Assembly (NCBI GenBank): GCA_002726335.1
Contig: PBSR01000236.1
Coordinates: 1-12,722, forward strand
DNA: 12,722 bases
Direction: 5' to 3'
DNA from: Gemmatimonadaceae bacterium
Lineage (GTDB): Bacteria > Latescibacterota > UBA2968 > UBA8231
Below, piece by piece: positions 1 to 6,850 of this stretch. The position numbers and the translations under genes are program-made. Each line of letters starts with the position of its first letter. Position 1 is the first letter of the stretch. Under the pieces are notes generated by a model. It saw only the letters and a program-made list of their open reading frames with translations. It did no database searches and was not told the origin of the DNA.

Positions 1-861
1 ATGGAAGGCCTGGCGGCGCGCGCCGTCGCCGGCGTCGACCTGGCCCTGTGGGACCTGTGGGGCAAGTCGGTGGGAGAGCCCGTCTACCGTCTGGCCGGCG
101 GGCCGCAGAAACGCTCCATCCCCTGCTACCTGACCGGCAACGACGTCGACTGGGGTAAGGAGCTGGGCTTCCGCAAGTTCAAGCTCGCCCGTCCCCATTC
201 AGTCTACGACGGCCACGCCGGTATCGAGGGCACGGTGGAGACCATCGCCAGGGCCCGCGAGATCATCGGCGACGACGCCGACCTCATGCTCGACTGCTGG
301 ATGGCCTACGACGTTGACTACGCCGCGCGCATGTGCGAAGCCCTGCAACCCTACCGCATGGCCTGGATGGAAGAGATGCTGCCCTATTGGAACTACGAAG
401 GCTACAAGGCCCTGCGGCAGCGTGTCCCCTGGCAGACCATGGCCACGGGTGAACACTGGTCCACAAAGCACCCGGGGATCCGCGCCGTGCAGGAACGCCT
501 CGTCGACCTGATCCAGGCCGACCTCAAATGGATCGGCGGTTTCACCGAAGCCATGAAGCTAGCCCACGCCGCCGACGCCTGCGGCATCCCCATGTGTCTG
601 CACACCGGTGGCAACGAACTGTACGGCCAGCACTGGACCTTTGCCGCCCCGAACGTGCACCTCATCGAATACATCCAGTTCTCTGACCCGGGCGTGCCGC
701 TGGAAGAGTGTTACGCCGGTTCGCCGTCGGATTCGGGACGCAAGGCCTATCGCGCCACGCCGGGAACACCGGTGCCGAAAGATGGTGTCATCGGCCTGCC
801 CCCGGGGCCGGGGTTCGGTATCGACCTGCCCGACAGCTGGCTCGTGCCCTGGGGCGACTGA
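1..861 (+). CDS. MR/MLE (enolase superfamily) sugar-acid dehydratase, rhamnonate dehydratase-like, 5'-truncated
   Basis: This is the C-terminal 286 residues of a mandelate racemase/muconate lactonizing enzyme superfamily member. Such enzymes abstract the proton alpha to a carboxylate, here probably dehydrating an acid sugar in the cytoplasm. The Mg ligands are visible at the ends of barrel strands: D98 (LMLDCWM), E124 (WMEE) and E151 (TGEH). D174 (QAD) and H201 (LHTGGN) form the usual Asp-His pair. From memory, the order and wording of these blocks resemble E. coli L-rhamnonate dehydratase RhmD (about 400 aa). The ATG at base 1 is not the start: it aligns inside the protein, and the N-terminal capping domain (over 100 residues) lies outside the window. 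A KFK (K59-x-K61) motif on the second strand is the general superfamily base, which I do not recall in RhmD, so the true substrate may differ. The gene ends with TGA, 68 bases before the next start. Confidence 0.85.
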   Translation: MEGLAARAVAGVDLALWDLWGKSVGEPVYRLAGGPQKRSIPCYLTGNDVDWGKELGFRKFKLARPHSVYDGHAGIEGTVETIARAREIIGDDADLMLDCWMAYDVDYAARMCEALQPYRMAWMEEMLPYWNYEGYKALRQRVPWQTMATGEHWSTKHPGIRAVQERLVDLIQADLKWIGGFTEAMKLAHAADACGIPMCLHTGGNELYGQHWTFAAPNVHLIEYIQFSDPGVPLEECYAGSPSDSGRKAYRATPGTPVPKDGVIGLPPGPGFGIDLPDSWLVPWGD

Positions 862-929
862 GCCGCGGGCATTGCGCCGGTAGCACCGGCCCGCCAGATT
901 CGGCACGGACCCCACACCCCGAGGACGAC

Positions 930-1619
930 ATGGCCGGAAACCCATTCATCACCCCGAAGCTCTTCGCCTTCTTCCGCGACCTCAAGAAGAACAACGACCG
1001 GGAGTGGTTCGAGGCGAACAAGGACCGTTTCGAGAGTGACGTGCGCGGCCCCCTGCTCGCCTTCATCGACACCTTCGCCGAGCCCCTCTACAAGATCAGC
1101 CCCCACTTTCGCGCCGATGCCCGGAAGGTGGGTGGTTCGTTGTTCCGTATCTATCGGGACGTCCGCTTCAGCAAGGACAAGACACCGTACAAGACGCATG
1201 CCGGTGTTCACTTCCGCCACGAGCGGGCCAAGGACGCCCATGCACCTGGATTCTACCTGCACCTCGATCCGCGCGAGATCTTCATCGGTGCCGGCATCTG
1301 GCGACCGGACAAGGACGCCCTGCTGCAGATCCGCGCCGCCATCCTCGACAAGCCTGCCGCCTGGAAGAAGGCCGTGGTTGGCGCCGCCTTCCGCCGGCAG
1401 TTCACCTTGGACGGCGAGTCCTACAAGCGTCCACCCGGAGACGTCGACAGGGACCACCCGCTGTTCGAGGATCTCATGCGCAAGGACTTCATCGCCGTGA
1501 CGGACAGTTCCAGGGCCGATGTCCTGGCCGCCGATTTCCCCAGGAAGTTTGCTGCCACATGCAAGGCCGCCAGCCCGCTGGTGAAGTTCCTCGCCGAATC
1601 CCTCAGCTTGCAGTACTGA
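930..1619 (+). CDS. DUF2461 (TIGR02453-type) family protein
   Basis: This 229-residue protein matches the DUF2461 family as I know it, including the usual length of about 220-230 residues. The signature blocks are an N-terminal NNDREWFEANKDRFE (about residues 22-36) and a central R-IYRDVRFSKDKTPYKTH block (about residues 73-91), followed by a conserved FYLHLDP strand. The biochemical function of the family is unknown. The ATG at 930 is chosen because a GAGGA Shine-Dalgarno lies at 921-925 with 4-base spacing and the family's N-terminus starts right there; the frame stays open upstream, but that stretch has no family resemblance. It is the first gene of a compact plus-strand run with the DinB-like and FKBP genes, with the next start 4 bases after its stop. 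No signal peptide or membrane segment is seen, so it is probably cytoplasmic. Confidence 0.85.
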   Translation: MAGNPFITPKLFAFFRDLKKNNDREWFEANKDRFESDVRGPLLAFIDTFAEPLYKISPHFRADARKVGGSLFRIYRDVRFSKDKTPYKTHAGVHFRHERAKDAHAPGFYLHLDPREIFIGAGIWRPDKDALLQIRAAILDKPAAWKKAVVGAAFRRQFTLDGESYKRPPGDVDRDHPLFEDLMRKDFIAVTDSSRADVLAADFPRKFAATCKAASPLVKFLAESLSLQY

Positions 1620-1623
1620 TCCC

Positions 1624-2112
1624 ATGGCCGTGCTCGAAGCCATCGAGGGCCAGCTGGAAGCCACCTGGAAACAATGGCGCAAGGCCATCACCGACATTCC
1701 TGACCAACACTGGCGCCACGGCGATGTCGACTTCCTGATTCCGGCGCGCCACGCGCTGCACGTGATCAATACCGTGGACGGTTATGCCCGCGACTCGCAG
1801 CCGGAATCATGGAATGGGCTGGCCGAAGTCCAGTTCGGGCGAGCCCTCGACTGGGAAGGTACGCCAGCCGACGAACTCCCCGGGCAGCAGGAGTGCCTCG
1901 CCTATCTCGAGGTGGTGCGTCAGCGCACGCGCGTATGGCTGGAAGGACTGGGAGACGAGGGTTTGCTGGCACCCCAGGAGGCCTTCCCCTGGACCGGCCC
2001 CAACATTCTGTCGCGCATGATCTATGTGATACGCAACAGCCAGGACCACACCGGCCAGCTCAACGCCGAACTGCGCCGCCGCAATCTGCCGCGATCCACC
2101 TGGGAGGTGTAA
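1624..2112 (+). CDS. DinB/YfiT-like four-helix metal-binding protein
   Basis: The product is 162 residues, the usual size for the DinB/YfiT superfamily of four-helix bundle proteins. These bind a divalent metal through three histidines and in some cases act as thiol-dependent S-transferases. Candidate ligands are H43 or H46 (in ARHALHVINT) and H142 (NSQDHTGQLNAELR), with the C-terminal QDHTGQLNAELR helix being characteristic. The N-terminal helix (residues 1-25) with conserved Trp and Ile positions fits the fold. The substrate is unknown. The gene starts 4 bases after the DUF2461 stop with no obvious Shine-Dalgarno, so translation is probably coupled. Its last codons contain the ribosome-binding site of the FKBP gene, and its stop is TAA. 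Confidence 0.72.
   Translation: MAVLEAIEGQLEATWKQWRKAITDIPDQHWRHGDVDFLIPARHALHVINTVDGYARDSQPESWNGLAEVQFGRALDWEGTPADELPGQQECLAYLEVVRQRTRVWLEGLGDEGLLAPQEAFPWTGPNILSRMIYVIRNSQDHTGQLNAELRRRNLPRSTWEV
2103..2109 (+). promoter_or_regulatory. Shine-Dalgarno GGAGGTG of the FKBP gene
   Basis: A strong GGAGGTG sits inside the last codons of the DinB-like gene, 5 bases before the ATG at 2115. It fixes the FKBP start and points to co-transcription and coupled translation of the two genes. Confidence 0.75.
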
Positions 2113-2114
2113 CG

Positions 2115-2543
2115 ATGAGCTGGCTGAAGAACCTGCTGCTGGGATCCGACGGCACGAAGTCGTCGGGGGGCGCCTCCGGACCGACGAAGGTCGCCGACGG
2201 CGACTACGAGACCACCTCCTCGGGGTTGATGATCCACGACCTGCAGACGGGCGGTGGTGCGTCGCCGCAGAAGGGTCAGAAGGTCACCGTCCACTACACG
2301 GGCTGGCTGACCAACGGCAAGTCTTTCGACAGCTCGAAGAAGCGCAACAAGCCTTTCACATTTGAGATCGGCAAGCGCAAGGTCATCCGTGGCTGGGACG
2401 AGGGTGTGCTGACCATGAAGGTCGGCGGTCACCGTCAACTGAAAGTTCCTGCAGCCCTCGGCTACGGGGCCGTGGGTTCGCCCCCGGCGATCCCGAAGAA
2501 CGCCACGCTCATTTTCGAAGTGGAACTGCTCGAGATCGGCTGA
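2115..2543 (+). CDS. FKBP-type peptidyl-prolyl cis-trans isomerase
   Basis: This 142-residue protein catalyses cis-trans isomerisation of peptidyl-proline bonds. A flexible Gly/Ser-rich N-terminal stretch (residues 1-30) precedes one complete FKBP domain (about 34-142). The active-site pocket can be read: Y61 (VHYTGW), F71-D72 (SFDSS), V90-I91 (RKVIRGWD), W94, Y117 (ALGYGA) and F134 (LIFEVELL). The short N-terminal MSWLKNLLLG is hydrophobic but too short and uncharged to be a convincing signal peptide, so a cytoplasmic location is likely. The start is supported by GGAGGTG upstream; an in-frame extension to 1809 overlaps the DinB-like gene and was rejected. Its TGA is separated by one base from the TGA of the convergent CehA/McbA gene (the sequence TGACTCA serves both strands). 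Confidence 0.93.
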   Translation: MSWLKNLLLGSDGTKSSGGASGPTKVADGDYETTSSGLMIHDLQTGGGASPQKGQKVTVHYTGWLTNGKSFDSSKKRNKPFTFEIGKRKVIRGWDEGVLTMKVGGHRQLKVPAALGYGAVGSPPAIPKNATLIFEVELLEIG

Positions 2544-2544
2544 C

Positions 2545-4251
2545 TCACCTTTCGTTGTCGGTCTGCAGACTCACGATAGCCCGATCGAACAGGGCCAGCG
2601 TGTGGTCGCGGTCGTCCGTGTTCCTGTAGGTGCCTTTGCGTCGATAGATCTCACGCAATCGGCGTATCTCTGTTCTGAGCTGGCGCACGGCGGCAGGGGA
2701 ACGGATCGGCTCGTCGCCTACCAGCACGCGAACCACCGCCGTATGTGCCGCCGCGCGCTGACGGATCCCGGTGTGTTCCGCAAGCGCCGCCTTCCGGGCA
2801 CCGGTGGCCCGTGCTGCGATCCAGCCACTGTGCGCCACTCGTATCCGCCGGGAAACCCGCCACCGGTGGACGCCCCCAACCCGCCGTTGCTCCGTCCGGC
2901 CTTTCACGACTCGCCCGTCGTGCACGACTTCAACTGCCTGAGGCGGCCGGGGACTTTCGAGAAGGGCGGTCACTCGCACGTCGCCGCCTCCGGGCGGCAG
3001 TGTCACCGTGCCTCCAGGTCCGACACCGGCCACATCCAGCTCGAGCCACGGGCCGCTGCTGACGACGACAGCGCCGGACAAGACCGCTTGCTTCCACATA
3101 GCGAAATCTGGCGGTTCGGCAGACTTCACATACATGCGAGTCTCACCCAGCAGGGGCTGCCAACTGTCGCGGAAAGGGTTGTTGGGCAGGTCGGTTCCAC
3201 CCGCCGGGGGCAGCACGATGCCGCAGTTCAGCAGCAGGTACCAGGCCTCCAGCTCGAGGCGATGGGTATTGGCGATCTCAACGAAGTCCACAGCACCCAG
3301 GACGGCGTCGAGCAACCCCGTGGGCTGACGCCCGAGGGCATTGCCATGGGCGATGCCGGTCAGCCCTCCCAACGACCTGGAACGGACCATGACGTCATGC
3401 AGAGGCGGGAAGTTCTCTGCCACCGGGGGATCACCGAGTCCACCTGTCGAGACCGGATCGATCCTCTCTGTCGGACCGAGAAGACTGATGTGTCCCTGCA
3501 GGCGATCACGATACTCCGTTCCCGGCCGGATCCATCCCGTCACCGCGGTACCTGCCTGCCCAGCCGGACCGTGAGCGTACTGCCTCGCCCACAGACCGGG
3601 CAGGTTGCCGCCCTTCAGCGTCAGGAAGTGGCCGTGGGAGAGACCGTCCGCCTCGGTCGCGGTCAACCAGTCCGAGTCGGTCGCGGGATCCAGGCGGTCG
3701 AAGTGCAGATGTGCGTCGGCTCCATACCAGCCCCGCGCCGGCAGGTCGAGCCAGCGCCGCAGGCGGAGGGTAAGCCGGGTCTCCGGTCCGTCGACGACGA
3801 AAGGCGCCCTCGTCGCGAGATACTCGTAACCGCGGCTGACGGTGATGGTCCCCTCTCTGGCGCGGTCCGGCAACGGCACGATGACGCTGCCTTCCCCCCG
3901 CGTGTAGAGTGCCGTCGAACGCTGACCCTTCTTGTGATGACGAACCGCCAGGCGCAGTCCCCGCGGTCCGATGGCATCAGGGACATGCTCGGCACCGTTG
4001 ACCTCGAGATGGAAGCGGGCAGCCAGCGACCGTCCCGAGCCATCGTCGACGATCGAGAGTGCCAGCCACCGGACGGTTCGAGCCGGCGCGGGGGCGGTGA
4101 ATTCGTGCGTGTCGGCCGTCTCGGAGCCGGCGCGGGCCAGCGAGTCGCCCGTGCCGCTGAGCACCAGTAGCGGCATAGCCCAAAGAACGTGCGGCGCTGC
4201 CGACTTCCGCCGGTCATCGCTCTGCGGTATACTGATGCGCTTCAGTCTCAT
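2545..4251 (-). CDS. CehA/McbA-type PHP-fold metallohydrolase, probably exported
   Basis: The product is 568 residues and resembles CehA/McbA family metallohydrolases, a PHP-like group named after carbaryl hydrolases but with mostly unknown natural substrates. Metal-site candidates are H181 and H183 (GADAHLHFDR), H254 (QGHISL), H302 (GIAHGN) and D354 (GGTDLP). The blocks WYLLLNCGIVLPPAGGTD (338-354) and GETRMYVK...VVVSSGPWLEL (369-404) are typical. Residues 50-170 look like a beta-rich N-terminal domain. The N-terminus has basic residues, then a hydrophobic stretch (about 22-38) and an SLARA/GS site, so a signal peptide ending near residue 41 is plausible. The start is uncertain: the ATG at 4251 has no Shine-Dalgarno, and a later ATG at about 4176 would lose the charged n-region. 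It is divergent from PhyH gene 1 with only 17 bases between start codons. Confidence 0.8.
   Translation of the reverse strand: MRLKRISIPQSDDRRKSAAPHVLWAMPLLVLSGTGDSLARAGSETADTHEFTAPAPARTVRWLALSIVDDGSGRSLAARFHLEVNGAEHVPDAIGPRGLRLAVRHHKKGQRSTALYTRGEGSVIVPLPDRAREGTITVSRGYEYLATRAPFVVDGPETRLTLRLRRWLDLPARGWYGADAHLHFDRLDPATDSDWLTATEADGLSHGHFLTLKGGNLPGLWARQYAHGPAGQAGTAVTGWIRPGTEYRDRLQGHISLLGPTERIDPVSTGGLGDPPVAENFPPLHDVMVRSRSLGGLTGIAHGNALGRQPTGLLDAVLGAVDFVEIANTHRLELEAWYLLLNCGIVLPPAGGTDLPNNPFRDSWQPLLGETRMYVKSAEPPDFAMWKQAVLSGAVVVSSGPWLELDVAGVGPGGTVTLPPGGGDVRVTALLESPRPPQAVEVVHDGRVVKGRTEQRRVGGVHRWRVSRRIRVAHSGWIAARATGARKAALAEHTGIRQRAAAHTAVVRVLVGDEPIRSPAAVRQLRTEIRRLREIYRRKGTYRNTDDRDHTLALFDRAIVSLQTDNER
4205..4233 (+). 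promoter_or_regulatory. Possible sigma70-type promoter of PhyH gene 1
   Basis: TATACT at 4228-4233 matches the -10 consensus in five of six bases. Seventeen bases upstream, TTCCGC (4205-4210) is only a poor -35 match. Transcription would begin near 4240, giving a leader of about 29 bases before the GTG. The site lies within the 5' end of the divergent CehA/McbA gene as annotated, so the two genes' initiation regions overlap. Confidence 0.35.
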
Positions 4252-4255
4252 GACC

Positions 4256-4265
4256 GGGAGGAAGG
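4256..4265 (+). promoter_or_regulatory. Shine-Dalgarno GGGAGGAAGG deciding a GTG start
   Basis: A strong purine-rich GGGAGGAAGG lies 3 bases before the GTG at 4269. It supports the non-ATG start of PhyH gene 1. On the other strand the same bases are pyrimidine-rich, which is why the divergent gene has no ribosome-binding site here. Confidence 0.7.
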
Positions 4266-4268
4266 CCA

Positions 4269-5012
4269 GTGCCCACGGAAGTGCAGCAGGCAGTTCAGGA
4301 AATCGATATCTACGGTTTCACCATTATCGAATCGATCCTCAAGCCCGATGAGGCGACCGCCATGCGGGAAGCCCTTATCGAGTGCGAGCGCCGGGAGGGT
4401 ACCGAGTCCAACAACCGTGGTTCGGCCAGTCACGTCGCCAACCTGCCCACGCTGGATCCGATCTTCTTTCCCGTCATCGACCACGATCGGGTGTTGCCGA
4501 TCCTCGAGCACTTTCTCGGAACGTCCCTCATACTCGGCAGCCTCAATTCCCGTATCGTACGCCCTGGCGACCCGGATCAGGGCCTGCATTCCGACATCCC
4601 TGGCGAAATGCTAAACCCGGTTTCACCGGTCATGCTCAACACCGTCTGGATGCTCGACGAGTTCACCAGGGAGATCGGCGCCACCCGTGTCATCCCGGGA
4701 ACACACCGCAGCGGCCTGGCACTGCCCCCGGAAGATCTGGAGCTCAAGCATGTGGTCACCGCCCTGGCTCCCATCGGCAGTGTCCTGATCTTCAACGGGC
4801 AGACCTGGCACGGCGGCGGCGCCAATTCGGCCGACCGCAACCGGCACGCACTGTTCGGCCATTACCGCAAACGTATGCTCGTGTTCCAGTGTGATCCTCA
4901 CGACAGCTTTCCCGTCGAATGGTACGACCGGCTGAGCGATCGACAGAAGCAACTGCTGCGCATGACGAGGGGGCCTGGTGCACCGCACGCGGCGGACTCG
5001 CATATGCGATGA
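4269..5012 (+). CDS. Phytanoyl-CoA dioxygenase (PhyH) family Fe(II)/2-oxoglutarate enzyme, complete iron site
   Basis: The product is 247 residues. PhyH-family enzymes use non-haem Fe(II), O2 and 2-oxoglutarate, usually to hydroxylate a small substrate. The facial triad is complete: H107-x-D109 (GLHSDIPG) and distal H181 (TWHGGG). R192, 11 residues after the distal His, is the expected 2-oxoglutarate carboxylate anchor. The N-terminal IDIYGFTIIES (about 12-22) and the ATRVIPGTHRSG block (138-149) are family hallmarks. It begins with GTG behind a strong Shine-Dalgarno. The substrate cannot be named; bacterial members act on many different metabolites. No signal peptide, so cytoplasmic. It is convergent with the Uma2 gene, 17 bases apart, with no hairpin terminator seen between them. 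Confidence 0.88.
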   Translation: MPTEVQQAVQEIDIYGFTIIESILKPDEATAMREALIECERREGTESNNRGSASHVANLPTLDPIFFPVIDHDRVLPILEHFLGTSLILGSLNSRIVRPGDPDQGLHSDIPGEMLNPVSPVMLNTVWMLDEFTREIGATRVIPGTHRSGLALPPEDLELKHVVTALAPIGSVLIFNGQTWHGGGANSADRNRHALFGHYRKRMLVFQCDPHDSFPVEWYDRLSDRQKQLLRMTRGPGAPHAADSHMR

Positions 5013-5029
5013 GCCGCGACTACGGCGAC

Positions 5030-5584
5030 TCAGGGAAGCAGGTCGGCGACGGGGATGGGTTGCCCGGCGTAGAGTGGCTGGATGTGGTCGCCGTCTGACA
5101 GGATCTGCATGGAGGTGTACGCCTCATCCACCGGGTCTCTGTGGACCTCCACGCGTTCTTCACGCAGGTTGACGATCCAGTACTCGGGTACGCTGTTGCG
5201 AGCGTAGGCGCGCAGTTTGCGTAGGCGGTCGTGAGGCAGGGAGGACTCCGAAACTTCTACCAGCAGAACGGGCTCTGCCGGGTGCTGATCGAGATAGTCT
5301 CTCGGCCCTCCACGCACGACGGCAATGTCAGGTTCGGGCTCGGAGATATCGTCCAGCGCGATGGGCAACTGTCCTCGCACGTCGAAACCGCTTGGACTCA
5401 CTTTCCGCAACCCCTCCTCCGCCAGCCGGATGCCGACCGCATGACGGCTGCCCTGAGGACTCACCTCGAGGATCTCCCCATCGAGCAGCTCGATGCGATC
5501 TTCGGGGCCGAAGATGCCGGCTTCGACCATGTGTTCGTACTCGCTCCGCGTCCAGCTGCGCGGACGGATTGCGGACATCGACAT
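5030..5584 (-). CDS. Uma2 family (PD-(D/E)xK-like) putative endonuclease
   Basis: The product is 184 residues, the standard length of Uma2 (DUF820) proteins, which have a restriction-endonuclease-like fold and no firmly known role. Candidate catalytic residues are D86 (EPEPDIAVVR), E110 (LLVEVSESS) and K123 (DRLRKLRAYA), followed by the typical VPEYWIVNL (132-140). The N-terminal YEHMVEAG...DRIELLDGEILEV is also characteristic. I chose the ATG at 5584 because a GGAGGAA Shine-Dalgarno lies 4 bases upstream (5589-5595) and the family N-terminus begins here; an open extension to 5779 overlaps the preceding gene and has no family resemblance. It lies 61 bases downstream of the intact Gfo/Idh-like gene on the same strand and may be its last operon partner, though Uma2 genes are often scattered singly. 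Confidence 0.85.
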   Translation of the reverse strand: MSMSAIRPRSWTRSEYEHMVEAGIFGPEDRIELLDGEILEVSPQGSRHAVGIRLAEEGLRKVSPSGFDVRGQLPIALDDISEPEPDIAVVRGGPRDYLDQHPAEPVLLVEVSESSLPHDRLRKLRAYARNSVPEYWIVNLREERVEVHRDPVDEAYTSMQILSDGDHIQPLYAGQPIPVADLLP

Positions 5585-5588
5585 GGGC

Positions 5589-5595
5589 TTCCTCC
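5589..5595 (-). promoter_or_regulatory. Shine-Dalgarno GGAGGAA of the Uma2 gene
   Basis: On the minus strand GGAGGAA precedes the ATG at 5584 by 4 bases. It decides the start against the longer open frame reaching 5779. Confidence 0.7.
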
Positions 5596-5645
5596 AAGGT
5601 ATTGGGCCTCCTGAATATAGTGGCGGCATCGCCCTCAACCCATTC

Positions 5646-6848
5646 TCACACGGGCGACATTGTCGGCGCTCCCGCAAACTGAGATGTCCCGGGAGCCCGG
5701 TAACACACCCGCAGCTCTGGTGTCTCGATCCGGCGGTGACCCTCGGCCCGCGAGCGCAGGCAACGCTCCAGCGTACCACAGACCAGCAGCGTACGCTCCG
5801 CCGGATATGGCGCCTGGCCTGACACGAACATCTCCTCCGCCTTCTGCATCAGACAGGCCGAATAGACAACATTGGGTGCGCCCGGCAGCAGAAACTGGGT
5901 CGACAGGATCTCGCCTCCGCCCAGCTTTGCGGCGAAGGTGTAGTCCTGCACGGCGCCGTTCAACATCAACAGCGTAGCTCGCAGTTCGTCCTCGTATTCG
6001 ATGAGGTACGCCGACGGCTCGTCCACCAGCTCTTCGAGCTCGCCGCTGTGGGCCAGGTCCTGCGGGCGTCCGTCGTCGATGGCGGTACCGCTACGGGAGT
6101 CGGAACGGGCCAGCGCCCCTTCCAGCAGACGCCGCGACCAGCGTCGGTCCTGGCCGGCGTGCCACACATCGTTGCCTTCGATGAGCTGCACGGCGCTTAC
6201 GCCCGTCTCTCCTCCCTGCCGCCGCTCCACCATACACTGCATGGCCTCCAGGGCGTGGTAGTCCATGGCGTCAGAGCCACCCACGCCGATCATCAGGGCC
6301 TCCTCCATGGGCCCGTCCAGCGGCAGCTCCACGGGAGGCAACCGGAAGGTGACGGGCAGGGACGAACCGCACAGCAACGGAAATCCGAGCTCGGAGGCTG
6401 TGGCGACCATGCTCTGAGCCTTGTCGAAGCTGTACGACAGGTGTTTGTCGTTGAACACGGGCACGCAGCGGCCATCCTGGCGAAAGACGTCAGCTATCTG
6501 CGAGAAGAACTCGTACCGGGGATACAGCTTCTGCCCGATGTCGTTGGTCGGATACTCACCGTGCTCGGCGATGAGAAGCACACCGTCCACGGCCAGCTGA
6601 TCGGTTCCCAGTCGCAAGGCTTCGGCGATGGTGGGGTAGATGGTGAATCCGCATTCCCGAGCCCGCTGGCAACTCACGTCGTCGTCCCCGCTCTGCTCGA
6701 CGAAAGCTCCGGCCACGTCAAAGGCCGGGTGATGCCAGCGCCCGTCGCGCGGATAGCCGGACAGGAAGCGCTCGGCCATGTGGTTGGCGTGGCTGCGCCA
6801 GTCCCAGAACGTGGTGATGACGGCAAGCTTCTGACGAGGGCTGTCCAT
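5646..6848 (-). CDS. Divergent Gfo/Idh/MocA-like protein, intact tandem paralogue
   Basis: This is a 400-residue protein of a family I cannot name with certainty. Its layout follows Gfo/Idh/MocA oxidoreductases. Residues 7-95 look like a Rossmann half (LAVITTFWDW, then YPTIAEALRLGTDQLAVDGVLLIAEHG). A DKHLS block at 134-138 sits where the family's EKP catalytic lysine lies (K135) and is followed by a helix and LLCGSSLPV (158-166). IGVGGSDAMDYHALE (187-201) resembles the segment carrying the catalytic His (H198). The glycine-rich GxGxxG dinucleotide loop is not recognisable, so NAD(P) binding is doubtful and the role may not be redox. The ATG at 6848 is preferred because AAGGA (6856-6860) lies 7 bases upstream; a GTG at 6854 is possible but too close. 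It starts 2 bases after the stop of its broken paralogue, so the two form an operon. Confidence 0.75.
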   Translation of the reverse strand: MDSPRQKLAVITTFWDWRSHANHMAERFLSGYPRDGRWHHPAFDVAGAFVEQSGDDDVSCQRARECGFTIYPTIAEALRLGTDQLAVDGVLLIAEHGEYPTNDIGQKLYPRYEFFSQIADVFRQDGRCVPVFNDKHLSYSFDKAQSMVATASELGFPLLCGSSLPVTFRLPPVELPLDGPMEEALMIGVGGSDAMDYHALEAMQCMVERRQGGETGVSAVQLIEGNDVWHAGQDRRWSRRLLEGALARSDSRSGTAIDDGRPQDLAHSGELEELVDEPSAYLIEYEDELRATLLMLNGAVQDYTFAAKLGGGEILSTQFLLPGAPNVVYSACLMQKAEEMFVSGQAPYPAERTLLVCGTLERCLRSRAEGHRRIETPELRVCYRAPGTSQFAGAPTMSPV

Positions 6849-6850
6849 CG

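Noticed and set aside
1..3. ATG at base 1 as a true start codon
   Set aside because: The following residues match the interior of enolase-superfamily dehydratases, and the capping domain would be missing.
747..1769. Minus-strand open frame of 340 codons
   Set aside because: It lies antisense to the dehydratase end, DUF2461 and DinB-like genes, all of which have family motifs; the antisense product has none.
2602..4170. Long plus-strand open frame of 522 codons
   Set aside because: It is antisense to the CehA/McbA gene, has low-complexity Arg/Pro/Gly composition and no recognisable motif; a typical shadow in GC-rich DNA.
5030..5584. Uma2 nuclease as part of a defence island
   Set aside because: No restriction, toxin-antitoxin, CRISPR or phage genes lie nearby, and Uma2 genes are commonly dispersed; there is no evidence for a defence role here.
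5585..5779. N-terminal extension of the Uma2 protein
   Set aside because: It overlaps the end of the Gfo/Idh-like gene, has no Uma2 resemblance, and a strong Shine-Dalgarno sits before the ATG at 5584.
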